DNA of 64,000 nt. It comes from Linepithema humile (taxonomy: Eukaryota > Arthropoda > Insecta > Hymenoptera > Formicidae). Below are positions 13,117 through 26,446 of the stretch, piece after piece; within the stretch, counting starts at the first letter, position 1, and each line of letters starts with the position of its first letter. Made by a program: the position numbers and the translations under genes. The notes below the pieces were generated by a model. It made no database searches. It was not told where the DNA came from and saw only the letters and a list, made by a program, of their open reading frames with translations. The DNA is taken from the NCBI RefSeq assembly GCF_040581485.1, contig NC_090134.1:16111501-16175500 (forward strand), written 5' to 3'.

Positions 13117-15699
13117 CTGAAACAAAAAGGGAAAGCATCATCAGCTATAAAACTTGCATCATTTTTATCTTCATATCTATATACATTATTTCTATATGCT
13201 TAATATCTACATACTTCTATATATTAATTTTATACTAATTTTTAAACATTATATCTTCGACAATATATGGAAATAATTAAACAATTGTGAACTATTATGA
13301 GCAGAATAACGCAATTAAAACGACAAATAATGAGAGCTGATATAACAAAAGAAAGAAACATTTATTATAATAAAACACATATCGTAACAAAAGGCAAAAA
13401 TATAGAAGAGTCGTGTTTTTCTGTTCTTGCTTAAAATATTTTGCCCGCGTAATGATCGAAGCTATTTTTCACGGATATTTTTGGAAATGCAATTCGTGGC
13501 AATCGGGCGCAAGGTCGCGCGTTCTCGCGATATCTTCTTCAGGCCAGATTAATTATGTAAGAAATACACGGCAAAATCGCACGAATTCGACCGCGATTCG
13601 GCAGGAAAGGAACGTGGAAAAAGTACGAGACTGGGAAGGAAGAGCGTTCCATTTGCGGCGCGCAATTAAGCGCCGCGCGCGCGACTACGTTATTCATCGC
13701 ATCGCCCGTTAACTGTATAATTAGCCAATTGCTAATTGCCCGGGTTCGCATGAGCTCCGGCGACCAGGGCCAGTCCGGCTTCAAGGCGCATTAATCACTC
13801 TTCGTCGTTACCAATCGTCTAATCTTCTTTTTCCTAATTCGAACTCTAAACACATATTTGCAAAAATAGATTTTAAGTTCACCGATATTTAAAAAGCATC
13901 ACTATAAACTATTTAAAAATTATATCTCATATTTTGGTATATATCTTTTTCTCATTTTAATTATACCGAGGAACTTTCATTTTGAATGCAAACAAAGATG
14001 ATGAAGTAAAACTAAGTTTTCGTTCCAGCTGAACATAAAGAATGCAAATATTTACTTAAAACACTCTTGATATAAGCTAAATGTGGGAAGATGAGAAAAG
14101 TTTGATAAAGACAATATTTGTACAATAATAATAAGACTGTTAGCAGTGCAGCAAGTAGTTCAAATTATGTTTAATTCAGCACATTGTTAAGGACTCAATT
14201 GCCGCTGGTTCATAATATTTCCTGTTGATGATCTCAACTACCGACAATGTAATTTAAAATATTTAAATGCTAAATGATACAGCAATTATTTTAATCTTTA
14301 ACATTTTCAGAAATCACTCTCGATAACATAATCAAAGATTAAATCAAATAATGTCAAAAAAAAGGACTCGTGAAATGACAATCTCATTCGTACTGGCACA
14401 TCTCTCATCACATGTTTGCATATGATAAATCAGAGCTTAATGTAATCAACGACATATGACCGTAGTGATTGAGAAAACAGATGCAAGTCCACGTCCAAGT
14501 CAGTCAGCGTTCGCATCGCAGTCGATTCTGTCATTTAAATGCCGCCCACTGAAAGCGACAGGAAAAAAATCATGTCGAATATAACCAAACTCGAGTGAGC
14601 GAGCGCGCGGATCTCAAGGCAGCGGAACATCGCAAATTGTCGACACTAATTGACGATGGGTGTCTTGAAGTAACGTAAACATGTCGACGACGTTTTCGTA
14701 CGCGTGCGGACGTACATACATACGTGCAATGCGGTAATACACACCTAAATGCGTCCACGGCGAGATGAATCGTGCAGGCGGAACGCGCCGTACTCACTTC
14801 TTCGACCAAGTAATCAATCTGATTTCCACGCAAATAAGACTAACAGTCGCGAGGCACACTGCGGCAATCATGTACGTTTACACATGGAAGTATTCATGGA
14901 AAACTACGCGACGTGATCGCGAACGCAAACACCTTGCGAGAAACGTCACTCGTTCAATCGAGTCGGGCAGCCATTTTACTAACCTGAGCCACGACCTGAG
15001 TGAAGAGAGCACTTTGACTCGCGCACGAAACTCGAAGCTTGAAATTCGCCGTGCATTGACGGTGCTGCCAATGGTCAGATTACAAAGAATTCCTAAAATG
15101 TCCCTTGTCGAATAACCAATCGGCATCTTTAGCGAATCGATTTTGCTATAATTTGTGATGTCACCTTGATTTACAATTAATACAATAATAAATAAAGGAA
15201 GCAAAAATATGTAATAATTTGTTATATTTATTTGTATTGTTTTATTATTATTAAGATGCTTTTGTTAAGCATTATCTTTTTTATAATAGAAATATATTGT
15301 CTTTATCTCATCTTTAAAGGCACGTTTGCATGAAACGGTTTTCCACCAAATTGTGTACAAGATGATTTAAGGTTAAATATACCTAATACGTTATTAAGCA
15401 AGATTTTCGTAGAATAATTAGTAAACATGCAAACTTGTATATAATGAGTGCATTTCTTAACAAGTAATATTAACTGCTGGCATTTAATTTAAAACAACTT
15501 GGAGTATAGTTGGAGCTATACATTTTTTTTAAACTTTAGCAACGGAGACGGATTTAACCTCTTTCAATTTAGGTGATTCGTGTTTGAAAATTTAATTGTA
15601 ATTTCCTGATTTCCTTCAATATCCATATGGTGATCATTCTCGTTGACAGCACGAAGTATTTATAATTGTTATAAGATCTTCTGATTTTATTGTGATACA
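13117..15699. other. Intergenic region between Csk 5' end and UFSP2
   Basis: About 2.6 kb. Open frames on both strands near 13.4-13.8 kb and 14.6-15.2 kb lie over moderately GC-rich DNA, but none joins to a neighbour by good splice sites or resembles a known family. It probably contains the upstream promoters of Csk (-) and UFSP2 (+). Confidence 0.45.
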
Positions 15700-18543
15700 A
15701 TGGCACCGCAGTTGCAAATTCTGTCAAACATCCTGCAGGTATAGACAATAATTATTGCCATATCAATAAGACTCACATTATTAGATAAAAACATTTTTTG
15801 TTTTCAACGACTTTTTTGTATTATTTGTTGATTCATATGTAATTTTTTTATGATTCTTTTATCCCCTAAACTGATTTTCTTGAAATAATGTTATATCTCT
15901 ATATGTTTAAGAAGAATTAATTTTTATTAACCAATATATTTTCTTTCAGCGACTAGAAAATATGGAAACCACAGCAACTGGCTATCTTTATGGTATTATG
16001 TACAATGATACACTCATAGTTCTGACATTCAGTATAAATACATGTGATGAGAATGAGAGCACAATCGATTGTACAGAATTGCAATTGAATCTACCTGCAG
16101 ATATATATTTCTGCGGTATATTACAGATTGGTGAATGCAAAGAAGAAATAAATCCTGATGTTTTTAAGGTAATTATATAAAGATATCACTTGTGTTGAAT
16201 TTCTTATTTGCTTTTAATAATAATTAAAATTAATATAAACAAAATATTTTAATTTATTTGCTTTTTTATTGTGAGAAGAATATAAAATAATACAAATATT
16301 TAAGAATTAATCAGTGAAATAATGTTTACATTTGTTTGTTTAGGATATTGATATTACAGATAATCCATTGCTTTTAAAATATTCACGCAATACATCAGAT
16401 ATACAAGCGTACTTTTATGTGCATCAGAAATTAGAAGCTGTCAATAATCTCAGTATTATTAGCGAAGATGATCTTTCTCGACAATTTGTGTACATTAGAT
16501 TGCAAGCAACTTTACCATTGATTATCCAGGATGAGAATATATCTGAAGCATTACAAGAATCAAGAAAAAATGTAAGAATTTTTTTTAACATTTGTCTCAA
16601 TTATTAAATGATTATATAAAAGTATACATTATATACATTGTACAATTTTGCATTATTACAGATTGCATCTGGGAAAATAGGAATACATTTTCCTTCAAAC
16701 AATGCATACCTCTTCAGAACGGATGATAATTTAAAAGAGACACTATTGAAAGATTTTTTACCTATATCGAAAGACTATGAGAAATCTTCAACTGGATTAA
16801 ATAATATAAATTTTATTACTGGAGCTGTGGTATGTTTTTAATTTAAATTGTATATAAAATATTGCAAATGAAATACTAAATTATTTTACATATTTTATAT
16901 ATTTTTTAATTTTTAGGATATTATACATGCAAATTTGTTATTGAAAATATCTGGTGAAAAAAATTCTGAGGAGTCTATTAAATATGCTCCTGTCTTACAA
17001 CATGTCAGAAGTAAGTGCTTTAAACAACTTGTGATTTGCCATAACATAGTAATTATGCAAATATTATAAATATTTTATATATTAACACATATTTTTAAGT
17101 AATGAGTACTTATGTATTATAGGATCCTTTGATAGTTTAGAATGCAATTTATATATTGATGCATTGTCACTGGTGAATCTAAATGTCAGATCAACTGAGT
17201 TGCATGCAATTCTAGTAGAATCCATTTGCCGGAATATTAAATTAATTGAAATGCAACATGAAAGCCAGCCTGAAGATATAAAACTATCTGCAAAGTTAGC
17301 AGAAGTCATGCATTTTAAACCTCAAAGCTGTGGACATTTATTTACAATAGCATATCCCGGCAATTCTACGAATGAGAACACAAGTAAGATTTTTCATACT
17401 TATTACTAGTAATAAATTCCATCATTATCATTTCTTACATCATTTATAGTATCTCACACTCAACATTTCCAAATTTTTAATCATAGTAATGTATGTATCA
17501 TCTATTTGCTTTTATACAGACCAGTCGTATAATTTCAGTGGAATATCGTAAGGCTTTACACAACGCTTTAGCATTAAATTTGACTAAACCGTATTTTCGA
17601 CGTGGAAATGCTATAAAATTTAACACGCAGGCAAATGAAGTACTTATAAATCCTCATCAGGCTCTCCTAAATAAAAGTATGTATTTGCACGTTAAAATTT
17701 TTTATTATAAAATCACTTTGAGATACATTTATTTGAACATTTTTCATTTATTAGACATCACAGGAAAGCTTAGTATTGTGAATGGTTTGTATTCATATCA
17801 TCACTACATGCAAGATAACTTTGATGATAATGGTTGGGGATGTGCCTATAGATCTCTCCAAACCATCGTTTCCTGGTACAGGTAATAAAATGCCAGACAA
17901 TAGTTATGGATAGTGAAGTATTACGCTTTCTCTCTTTGCATATACATATTAATCTAAATTGCAATCTGTTATAGGTTACAAGGTTATACTGAAATACCAA
18001 TACCTTCTCATCTCAAAATACAGCAATGCTTAGTTGACATAGGCGATAAACCTTCTTCCTTCATTGGCAGTAAACAATGGATTGGTTCAACTGAAGTAAG
18101 TTTTGTGCTGCAGACTCTCCTAAATGTAGATATAAAGATACTTCGTGCATCAAGCGGAGAGGAAATGTCCTCTCTAATTTCGCAACTTGCAAATCATTTT
18201 GATACACATGGCACGCCTGTCATGATTGGTAAGTTTTAAGCATTTCTTTTTTCATATTGTGCAAATAATTATAGGGTTAAATATATTGTACAAAAATACC
18301 TTTTTTTATATATTTTTTTGGTATCTTGCAGGCGGAGGAGTATTAGCTCACACAATTTTAGGAGTTAGTTATGATGAACATTCTGAAGAGGGAAAATTCT
18401 TAATTTTAGATCCACACTACACAGGTACAGACCACTTGTCTATTATAATAAGTAAAGGATGGTGTGGATGGAAAACAAAAGACTTTTGGAAAAAGAATGC
18501 ATTTTATAATATGTGCCTTCCACAAAAACCTATAACTTTCTGA
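15700..18543 (+). CDS. Ufsp2: Ufm1-specific protease 2
   Basis: Cysteine protease that matures the ubiquitin-like modifier UFM1 and removes it from targets; the family acts mainly at the endoplasmic reticulum. Ten exons (15700-15738, 15950-16168, 16344-16571, 16662-16829, 16917-17010, 17123-17383, 17539-17676, 17755-17881, 17975-18228, 18332-18543) join in phase to 579 residues. The C-terminal C78 peptidase domain is clear: catalytic cysteine in GWGCAYRSLQT (near 17840), then GGGVLAHTILG and LDPHYTG carrying the Asp-His pair, followed by KGWCGWK. The N-terminal half is the divergent UFSP2-specific region; UFSP1 lacks it. The start MAPQLQILSN is the first Met before a phase-0 junction. The protein is longer than human UFSP2 (469 aa), mostly in the N-terminal half. 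It converges on Tim8. Confidence 0.93.
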
Positions 18544-18718
18544 TATTAAATATATTGCATTGTACATAACTTGATTTTTTAAATGTAATTAAATTAAAAT
18601 TCTCTTCTGAGTGATCACATATACGCACATTTGTGTACAGAAATGATTTTCACAACATATTGTAAACTTATCATATATGGAAAGCATTACATCACTTATG
18701 TGATGTTCCCAACAATGA

Positions 18719-18724
18719 AATAAA
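18719..18724 (+). terminator. Probable polyadenylation signal of UFSP2
   Basis: AATAAA about 176 bp after the UFSP2 stop, on the sense strand, in AT-rich sequence before the convergent Tim8 gene. No experimental support is available here. Confidence 0.45.
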
Positions 18725-18993
18725 AACAATGAATGTACGCTTCTTTTTCCAAGTTGTTGAATTAGAAAAACAAGAATAAATTTCTGTAGGATTTATTATT
18801 GAAAAATGGTACTTGTTATTTTTAATTTATAATTTTATTATATATTCTCACAAATATTAATTTACAAATATGAAATAAGACTCAAATAAGACTTATTTCT
18901 GATAATCTTACAATAGTTTTATGCTATTATTGATATATTTAATTCATTGTAATTTCAATAACAAAATAGTATACTTTAACAGTATACGAAGTT

Positions 18994-19457
18994 TCACTTT
19001 CCTAAAGAGTTTTGCAATAACTGTGCATAACGATTGGTAATAAACAGAGAAACATCTATAAACCTGTTGACACAATTAGTTATGCAGGTTTCTGTGCGGC
19101 CATCCAATTTACTTCCAGGTTTATCGACACATTTATCCCAACAAAAGTCATTAAACTCATGTATCTAAACAAATTTAAGAATTTTATTTTGCTAATAATA
19201 AGCAAAATTTATTAACGCATCATGTAAAATAATGTTTAAATAATTAAGTAATGCTCTATTAATTTAAACACGATTTAGCAAGGTCTAAAAATTTATTTCT
19301 TTTATTCTAAAAAATTACTTATGCATTAACAATTTACCTGTGCATTAAATTCTGCTTTTTGCTTTTCTACCATCAAAAGCTCTGCTAATTCAGGATCAAT
19401 CCCTTTATTATTATCATTGTTTGAAAAAGAGCTACTGCTGTCAAATAAGTCTGACAT
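18994..19457 (-). CDS. Tim8: Mitochondrial small Tim chaperone Tim8
   Basis: Small intermembrane-space chaperone. With Tim13 it escorts hydrophobic precursors from TOM to the TIM22 or SAM complexes. Two minus-strand exons, 19457-19338 and 19164-18994, join in phase 0 to 96 residues, the normal size for Tim8. The twin CX3C motif is present: CWDKC in exon 2, then CITNC after DKPGSKLDGRTET. These cysteines form the two disulfides holding the helical hairpin. The CVDKPG...L segment and the C-terminal NRYAQLLQ are typical of Tim8 rather than Tim13 or Tim9/10. The ATG lies two bases after a good acceptor (TTTTCAG), so there is an additional 5' untranslated exon upstream. Confidence 0.93.
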
Positions 19458-20669
19458 ATCTGAAAATTGTAGAGATCAAACTGATTTGATAAAATATTCT
19501 GTGTAAAAATACAAGTTTTTGCACGTGGTACTCGATGATTAATCAACTATAAACTCAATGACGATGATTTTACATGCTACAAGAATGAAGTTAGGTTAGG
19601 TTGTAGAACGTGTTAGGTTGGAAGAGTTGGAATAAACTTAAAAAGCACCAATCCCAGCGCCAATTACATCATAATCATGTAATCACATTTACAATACGTG
19701 AAATGTAAACGCACTCTAACATGAGAAACGTAGGGAATATTGTGCCTGTCAAGATGGTAACGCTGCTTAATTTATAAATTATGCAATCTAACCTGTACGA
19801 GTTCTTTCTCCAGTTTCTTAGTTGTGTGCAGCTGTGTGCTTTTGAGTATGACTTTTCATCCTTCGTGATGTATGTATAAACTGTAGATACTTGCAGCCAT
19901 AAAATTAATTTTATAAATACCTGTAAATCGTTTATTATCAAGTAATATTTATTTATTGTCACGTAATATTTGTTTATTATCAAGTAATATTTGTATGCAT
20001 CTGGAAACCGTGATTTCTAAGTATACATCTACCATGCTGAAGATCAAGTATACAATTTTAACTAACATCGCAGAATTCCAGCTAGTAACAGGTTCAATCT
20101 CTCAATGTTGTTCCTGTCTAGTTCTGGAGTTTCAATAATGCGATGGAATTCTCTCAGCTGTCTACAAAATCTGATCAGATAACAGCTCATTTGTATGATA
20201 TATTGTCATGGATATGTAATAGGCCCCAAACTGCTAACACTAATGCAAATGTCCAATTTTCATTGCCATTTTGTGTGGTGTCAAATTGATTGGACTTTGG
20301 GCTCATTGGTGGAAGTGGTGTGGCCATACAACGCGCTTAGTATGTATTAAACCATGGATTGTTTTGTATAAACTTTGGATTTAAGTTTGCTGGATATTGT
20401 TTGTTATTATTAACTATATACTATTAATTTGCATATAATGTATCATTACAATCTATATATAGATGTATAGGTGACTGTAAAAAAAATGAATGTAACCAGA
20501 GCTCAGATATTCAGATTTTATAAATCAAAAAGTTTTGTTTACAAGATAAATAATAATTAGATAGAGAATTTTAATATATTGTTATTTGTACAGCCAACTA
20601 GTTTTGTCACCTAAGCATCTGAGCTCTTCAATCACATTTTATAGTATTTTAACAGATACTTTACACGCA
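19458..20669. other. Divergent interval between Tim8 and pasha
   Basis: About 1.2 kb between two genes transcribed away from each other, so it should hold both promoters and 5' untranslated exons. A good acceptor (TTTGTACAG) lies near 20592, about 80 bp before the pasha ATG. TTAGGTTAGG near 19590 resembles insect telomere repeat units but is only two to three copies. No other coding signal was seen. Confidence 0.5.
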
Positions 20670-23600
20670 ATGGAAACCAACACGGAAGAAACAACTATGG
20701 AAGTTGAAAGCAATACTAAAGCAGAAAATAATAAACATACTCAAAATTGGAATACTTTGGATTGGCAAGCGAATCCTAATTTACAAGACAAGAAAAAGTG
20801 GGAGACTATACGTATTAAATCTGAATTAGATATTAAAATATCACCTAGTCGCACTGGTACACCCGACGACAACCATTCCAGTGATATGATGGATGAAGAA
20901 AATTCATGTGACGATAATAAAGACCCTTTAAAAAATGTTTTACACAATGGTTCATATCAGGGAACTTCAAAATACAATGTAGGTGCAAATGCCACTTCGG
21001 ATGATTTACGACAATTTGACGTGCTGGATGACTTGGATCGCCATCCGGAACAGAATGAAGATTCCGAAGGAGATTCAAATTCAGATGAGAGTATGGACTC
21101 GGATGTGCCAGATGAAGAAATTGAAGCGATGCTAGAAGAAGGTATATTCTAATGCTATAAATCTGAAACAATTTTCATACAAAGGATGATTAACACAATG
21201 ATTATCTAATAAAACTTTTAAAAAACTTTTATTTTATCAATAACTGCTAGATACATAATTTATTTTTTACTGCTAGATATTTAATATAATATTAATACAG
21301 CATTAACACATTATCTACTTACTTCATATTACATGTATTTTATTATATTGATTCTATATATAAAAATATTTATTTATTAAAATTGTTAATCTTGCAAGTA
21401 AAACAATTTTATTGTCAGAATATAGCTGTTATAATGAGAGAGTAAAGAAAGAAATGTATATATGTATATCATTTTACATTAAGCATATTAAATACAAACT
21501 ATATTGGTTATCTAGTATATTGTTAATCAGAATTATTAACTTTGTGTTTTCAAAATAAGCTTAAGTATTTATTGCATCAAGGAGATTAAAATTATTTGGT
21601 TTTTCATCCTTTTTATATAGTTTACAAAGTTACTTAGTACTAGTTTTAATGAAGTGTTGTGTACTAGGTCTACCGGAGCAGTTTAAAGGAAAGAGAAAAG
21701 ACAAAAAGGATTACTTACCTTATGAAGAAAAGGAGAAACTTGTTTTAGACGGTATGTAAATAATATTACATAAAATTTCATTTAAATTTAAATTTTTATA
21801 TCTGTTCAGCAATAAATTGTACAATTATTTTAAATAATAATAAAGAAGACAATCAGAATCAGAATTATCAGTGTAATATATTAATTAATAATAGTTTATA
21901 AAAATTATTATTTATCAATATATAAAAATAACTTTACATATTGATTAATAACCATTTATAGTTCTTGTACTTCATCTATCGTGCTTCTGATTCTTATTGC
22001 CTTTATCATTATTTGTCTTTGTAGAACTATATTACAAGATAATAATTTTATTTTTAGAGATTGGGCACAATCATTTTGATGTTCTTCCTGAGGGCTGGGT
22101 ACAAGTGACACACAATAGTGGAATGCCGTTATATCTTCATAAACAAAGCAGAGTTTGTACATTAGCAAAGCCGTATTTCCTTGGACCAGGAAGCGTTAGA
22201 AAACACGAAGTTCCTGTAAGTGCCATACCTTGCCTGCAGTACAAAAGAGCATTAAGAGAAGAGGAAGAGGAGCGAAAGAAAGAGATGGAACGTCCAGTGA
22301 ACACTGAAGCTTGTAATCTTCCTAGTGCAAAAATTGAAACTATACAAGAGAATCGCGCAGCACAGTCGTTAGATAGCGGACAATTAAGAAACTATTGTCA
22401 GTCTTTATTTCGTTTCAAAGCTATTAAAGTAATGAGATTTCAGTAAGTATCAAAGACGAGGTGATTGCTTTATCGGAAAACTCGTCTTACATTGATCCAT
22501 TCTTCCATTGCAGATCCTGGTCAGCGCGTCGGAAGTATACGAAAAATAAAAAGCATCGTAAACAGGTTGAGCGTCCAACTCTACCAGACGGCACAAAATT
22601 AATAACTTTCCCTGTTGGTAGTTCTGGTGCAAGTGGCAGCGGAAGTACCGCCGGAGATGATAATGGACAGAGACCTGCAAAACACTGGATAATGAATCCG
22701 TCGGGCAAAAGTTATGTTTGCATTCTTCATGAATATGTGCAGCACGCGCTGAAGAAACAGCCAACGTATAAATTTAAAGAACTAGGTACAATTATTTTTT
22801 GACAGTGCATAAGATTTGTCGTGTTATATGTTTAATATCCATCGATATCGTGTTAAACTTATTTTCGTCATCAATTAATTTATTTGCAGAAAACGCAGCG
22901 ACGCCGTATTCCGCGGTAGTTTGTATCAACGATATGGAATATGGAAGCGGATTTGGCAGCAGTAAGAAGCAAGCAAAGGCCAATGCAGCCCGAAAAACCC
23001 TCGAAATTTTAATTCCACAAATGAAAGATAAGATTTCCGGTGACAACAGCGGAGATAACAGTTCGAATAATGCCAGTCGTACGATAAAAGCATCCAGAGG
23101 GAATTCCGATGCGGATCTTTCGTTCTTCGATGAAATATCCATCACGGATCCGCGTGTTGCAGAATTCTGTGCAAAAACTACAGAGCCTTCTCCACACGCT
23201 ATCTTAATAACTTGTCTTCAAAGAAATTATGGTTTAGGAGACATGCATATTAATTATTCGGTAAATACACTGAAGCATCAACGAAATGAATTTACAATGA
23301 GAGTTGGAAAACATGAAGCTACTGTTGTAAGTATTAAAAATTGTGATTCCCACAACTCTCTCTTCTCTCTTCCTCTTTCTTTTTCTCTTTACATATAAAT
23401 TTGTTTGTTTATTGTAATAAGAATTAATTTTAATTAATTAATAATCATAGGTTTGTCGTAATAAAAAAGACGGTAAGCAACGAGCAGCACAAGCAATACT
23501 ACAACTCATACATCCACATATACAGTCTTGGGGTTCCTTGCTGCGCCTTTATGGATCTCGTAGTGTCAAATCGTTTAAGGAAAAGAAACAATTGGAACAA

Positions 23601-23783
23601 GAGATTACCCTTTTGCAAGGGAAAGCCGCTGTTAATCAGCCGAACCATGCTATTCTAGGTAAGCTTAGGGAAGAGATGGGTAAATTATCTGAACAACGTC
23701 AAGCAATACAACCTATTGGTAAGTTTGTTCCACCAGATTTACCAACAGGATCCGCAGCTAATTTGAATAATGTAGATTTATAA
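20670..23783 (+). CDS. pasha: Pasha/DGCR8, Drosha partner in microRNA processing
   Basis: Double-stranded RNA-binding cofactor of Drosha in the nuclear Microprocessor, which cuts primary microRNAs. Six exons (20670-21141, 21668-21751, 22058-22442, 22514-22785, 22890-23326, 23451-23783) join in frame to 660 residues. The N-terminus is acidic and serine-rich. A WW-like Rhed segment follows (LPEGWVQVTHNSGMPLYLH), with the IPCL motif whose cysteine binds heme in human DGCR8. Then comes a first dsRBD (FKELENAATPYSAVVCINDM split across exons 4 and 5), a second dsRBD starting near ITDPRVAEFC, and a C-terminal helix that in the family contacts Drosha. Start: MSRs of this family begin shortly before the acidic region, and the ATG at 20670 is the last in-frame Met upstream of it; the frame is open further up to a likely acceptor near 20592. 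Confident identification. Confidence 0.95.
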
Positions 23784-24196
23784 AGAACTAGTCCGATAGA
23801 CGATTATGTTAAATTATGCAAAACTTGATTCTCTCTAAAAATTCAACACATATATTGTGTTTTAGAAATTATATCTTCGATTATACAGTTGTAGGCAAAC
23901 AATTTTATGATTTTTTTATAAGTGTTTTAATACACTATATTATGGTAATTCTTAGACTATATTATTAAGTATATTTTTAAAGTGACAATTTACTTTTTTA
24001 GTTTCAAGAGTTGCCTTAATTGCAATATATAATAATCATAAATTTGTGATGTTAAACATCAATTTTTTTTTTATTGTATTACGAACTTGCTTCTATTACA
24101 AATGATCATAAATATATTTAAACATACATTGTTTCTAAAAATTTATCTAAAAAATATTTAATAGATACTAAGATGATGAAAATATTTAATAGATTA
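23784..24196 (+). other. pasha 3' untranslated region and flank
   Basis: AT-rich sequence without coding signal between the pasha stop and the transposon. It probably carries the pasha 3' UTR. Confidence 0.5.
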
Positions 24197-24261
24197 CGTA
24201 TGCCTAGCTAGCCCCTCCACTTTGTGCAAATTCAATAAAAAAAATTCAATATATAATTATG

Positions 24262-25167
24262 CAGTGGCGCACTCAGGATATTTTTTCGGGGGGGGTTAAA
24301 ATTTACACAAAATGAAACAGTATTACCAAAAGTCAGGATAATTTTATATTGCATACTAAAAAATATAAAAATGTTACATTGTTTAATAAAAAATAAAATT
24401 TATTGTTATAGTAGCATAATTATGAATTGATATCGAGTTTTCTTGGTTTTTCTTAAATAATCAGATTAACTGGATTTCTTAAATAATCAGAAAATTTGTC
24501 TATATATATATGACTGTTAGATTTCTTAAGTAACTTATTTAAATCCTTTCACAATATGAATATCTTAAAGTAGATATTATATACGTTTGAACAGCAGTAT
24601 AGCTGGAGAAGCTATCATAATTATTTGTGTGCAAGGATATTGGCGTGAAATTTGAATTATTAAAATTGTGACTATAGTTAATAACAGACAAAAAATACAA
24701 ATGTTTGAACGCATTTTATTTAACTACAAATTTTTTACTTTTTGTTGTTGAGTTAATGAAAAAATTAGGTATATTAATTAAATAAATAAGTGATTTGATC
24801 TAGGCCCAGCGTAAATTTAATTATTGTGGAGAAACGAGGATCGAAGGCCAAAGCAGGATCTCAATTGCTAAATTTCTTCTCTAATCGATAATGATAATAA
24901 TAATAGATGTTTCGATCGATTTTTCGACCATCTTTAGTATACAGAGTCTAATATATGTTGTACTAGCTTTCATTTAGTGAGAATTAATTGCCGGTTGTAA
25001 CAAATTCGTCAAATGTGACATTAGGAGGCTGTGTTACGAATCGTTTTGTGAAATCCGTTCTAGCACTAGTCAGTTCAAAATCGGAAAGACAACTGTCTAT
25101 TAATACTGTCTATATTAATTAAATTTCGGGGAGGTTTTAACCCCCTCCCCTCATACGTGCGCCATTG
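24262..25167. mobile_element. Non-autonomous hAT-type element nested in the left terminal repeat
   Basis: This 906-bp element begins CAGTGGCGCAC and ends GTGCGCCATTG, short terminal inverted repeats with one mismatch. It is flanked by a perfect 8-bp target duplication, TAATTATG, at 24254-24261 and 25168-25175. An 8-bp duplication with CAG..CTG-like ends fits the hAT superfamily. Removing the element and one duplication copy restores base-for-base alignment of the host transposon's left arm with its right arm. No long open frame lies inside, so it is non-autonomous. A G8 run (24289-24296) near one end and C-rich sequence near the other extend the inverted similarity. Confidence 0.85.
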
Positions 25168-25752
25168 TAATTATGTATTAATTATGCACTCACCAAATCT
25201 ATAAAGAAAAAATTTTGCGTTCTTTTATTATATACAGATAATTTTGATTTTTGCACTGCAATCTTTAAGGGACTTCCCTCTTGAGGCAAAAGGAGAGGTT
25301 CTCATATAACTCGTTAAAAAAAAATTGCAAAACTGGGAAAATTAACTATACACGATAAAGTCTCCGATTTATGCGCTATTTTTCCAGTTGTAGTGCAAAA
25401 ATTAGAATCATCTCGATATAATAATATATATATATATAATAAATTTATTTATTTATTTATTAAATGTTTGAAATAAAAAACAACTTTTAGGGATGATAGG
25501 TATAAAAAAAGTTTGAAAGATTTCAGATACTTTAAAGTTTGTTTATTTATTCTTGATCTAATTATAGAAAATGATATAATACGTATTGACATTCCACCAG
25601 TAACGATTGCGTTTTCAGCAAGATCTTCATTCTGGGGAACAATAGTTCGACAGTTGTGCGTCCAATCTTGTTGGTTTGAAATATAATACAAAATGAGGAT
25701 CCAAAGCCAGGCTGGTTGTCATTTGCTTATAATCTTCTTTATTCTTTTGAAT

Positions 25753-26013
25753 TTAGTGATTTGTAAACGTTTCGGCTAATCTTTTAGCCTTCTTCAGTAT
25801 TCTTCCTCTTATTGGTTTGTTTATATTTGGTGGGACCTTTCTAACAGCATCTTTCTTAGCGACTTGTTGTTGTGGTTGCGCTAATTGTGGTTTCTGTGTG
25901 GCTTCACCAGCAACGTTCTTTTTTATTATTGCATTTGGGTCTTTTTGGTTTTCAGGTCGACCTCGGTAAATTCTTTGCTTCTCTTCCAAAAATGAAAGGG
26001 GGCTTGAAGTCAA
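25753..26013 (-). pseudogene. Decayed open frame inside the transposon
   Basis: About 86 codons without an ATG start, rich in K, Q, P and R (for example RKVPPNINKPIRGRILKKAK). A different minus-strand frame just upstream, near 26020-26040, also reads like protein (FDYHHFDFKPPF), which suggests a frameshift. It could be a remnant of a transposon gene or of a captured host exon. I do not recognise it. Confidence 0.35.
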
Positions 26014-26044
26014 AATGATGGTAATCGAACGTAGGTTTTGTTAA

Positions 26045-26446
26045 TTAAATGTGGTTGGTGCGTTTTGGGAAATGATATAAATAAAATAATTTGATACATT
26101 TTTGGTTTACATACTTCTCTGAAATTTTTATAATCTGCGTTCCTATGTATTTTGCGTTGTCCAGTTCATTGGTTTTTTTATTACAACTTTTCGGTTTTAA
26201 TATAAAACTATTTGCAATAGCTTTTGGAGATTCAACATGCAACAAATCCTCCAGTTTTACTTGTATAATAGAAAACGATTTTTCTCTCATATTGTCACAT
26301 ACATCGCATGATGTAATTTCTTTAAGACTGAGAATATCATGAAATAATTTTTTACAAAGATATCCTACTGACACGCAATTAATAATGTAGGGAAATTTTA
26401 ATGATAAAGATAATGTTTTTATAAAATTCTCAATATATTTGATCAA
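26045..26446 (-). pseudogene. Unrecognised open frame inside the transposon
   Basis: About 133 codons on the minus strand, with a CDVC cysteine pair followed by a leucine-rich stretch. The pattern GYLCKKL followed by CxxC is loosely like the C-terminal part of some P-element or THAP-type transposases, but this is weak. It lies in the same orientation and directly upstream of the frame at 25753-26013. Both may come from one broken gene. Confidence 0.3.

Noticed and set aside
14570..15204. Open frames upstream of UFSP2
   Set aside because: They overlap each other on both strands, lack domains, and do not extend by splicing.
15700..18543. ATG4 autophagy protease as identity for the cysteine protease
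   Set aside because: The GWGCAYRS, LDPHYTG and KGWCGWK motifs and the N-terminal region fit UFSP2; ATG4 has a different cysteine context.
19585..19625. Interstitial telomere-like TTAGG units
   Set aside because: Only two adjacent units plus one separate copy, easily due to chance in this composition.
20100..20300. A Drosha-target hairpin in the pasha leader, as in autoregulated DGCR8 mRNAs
   Set aside because: Only a short stem (AGCTGT with ACAGCT) was seen; not long enough for a primary-microRNA-like hairpin.
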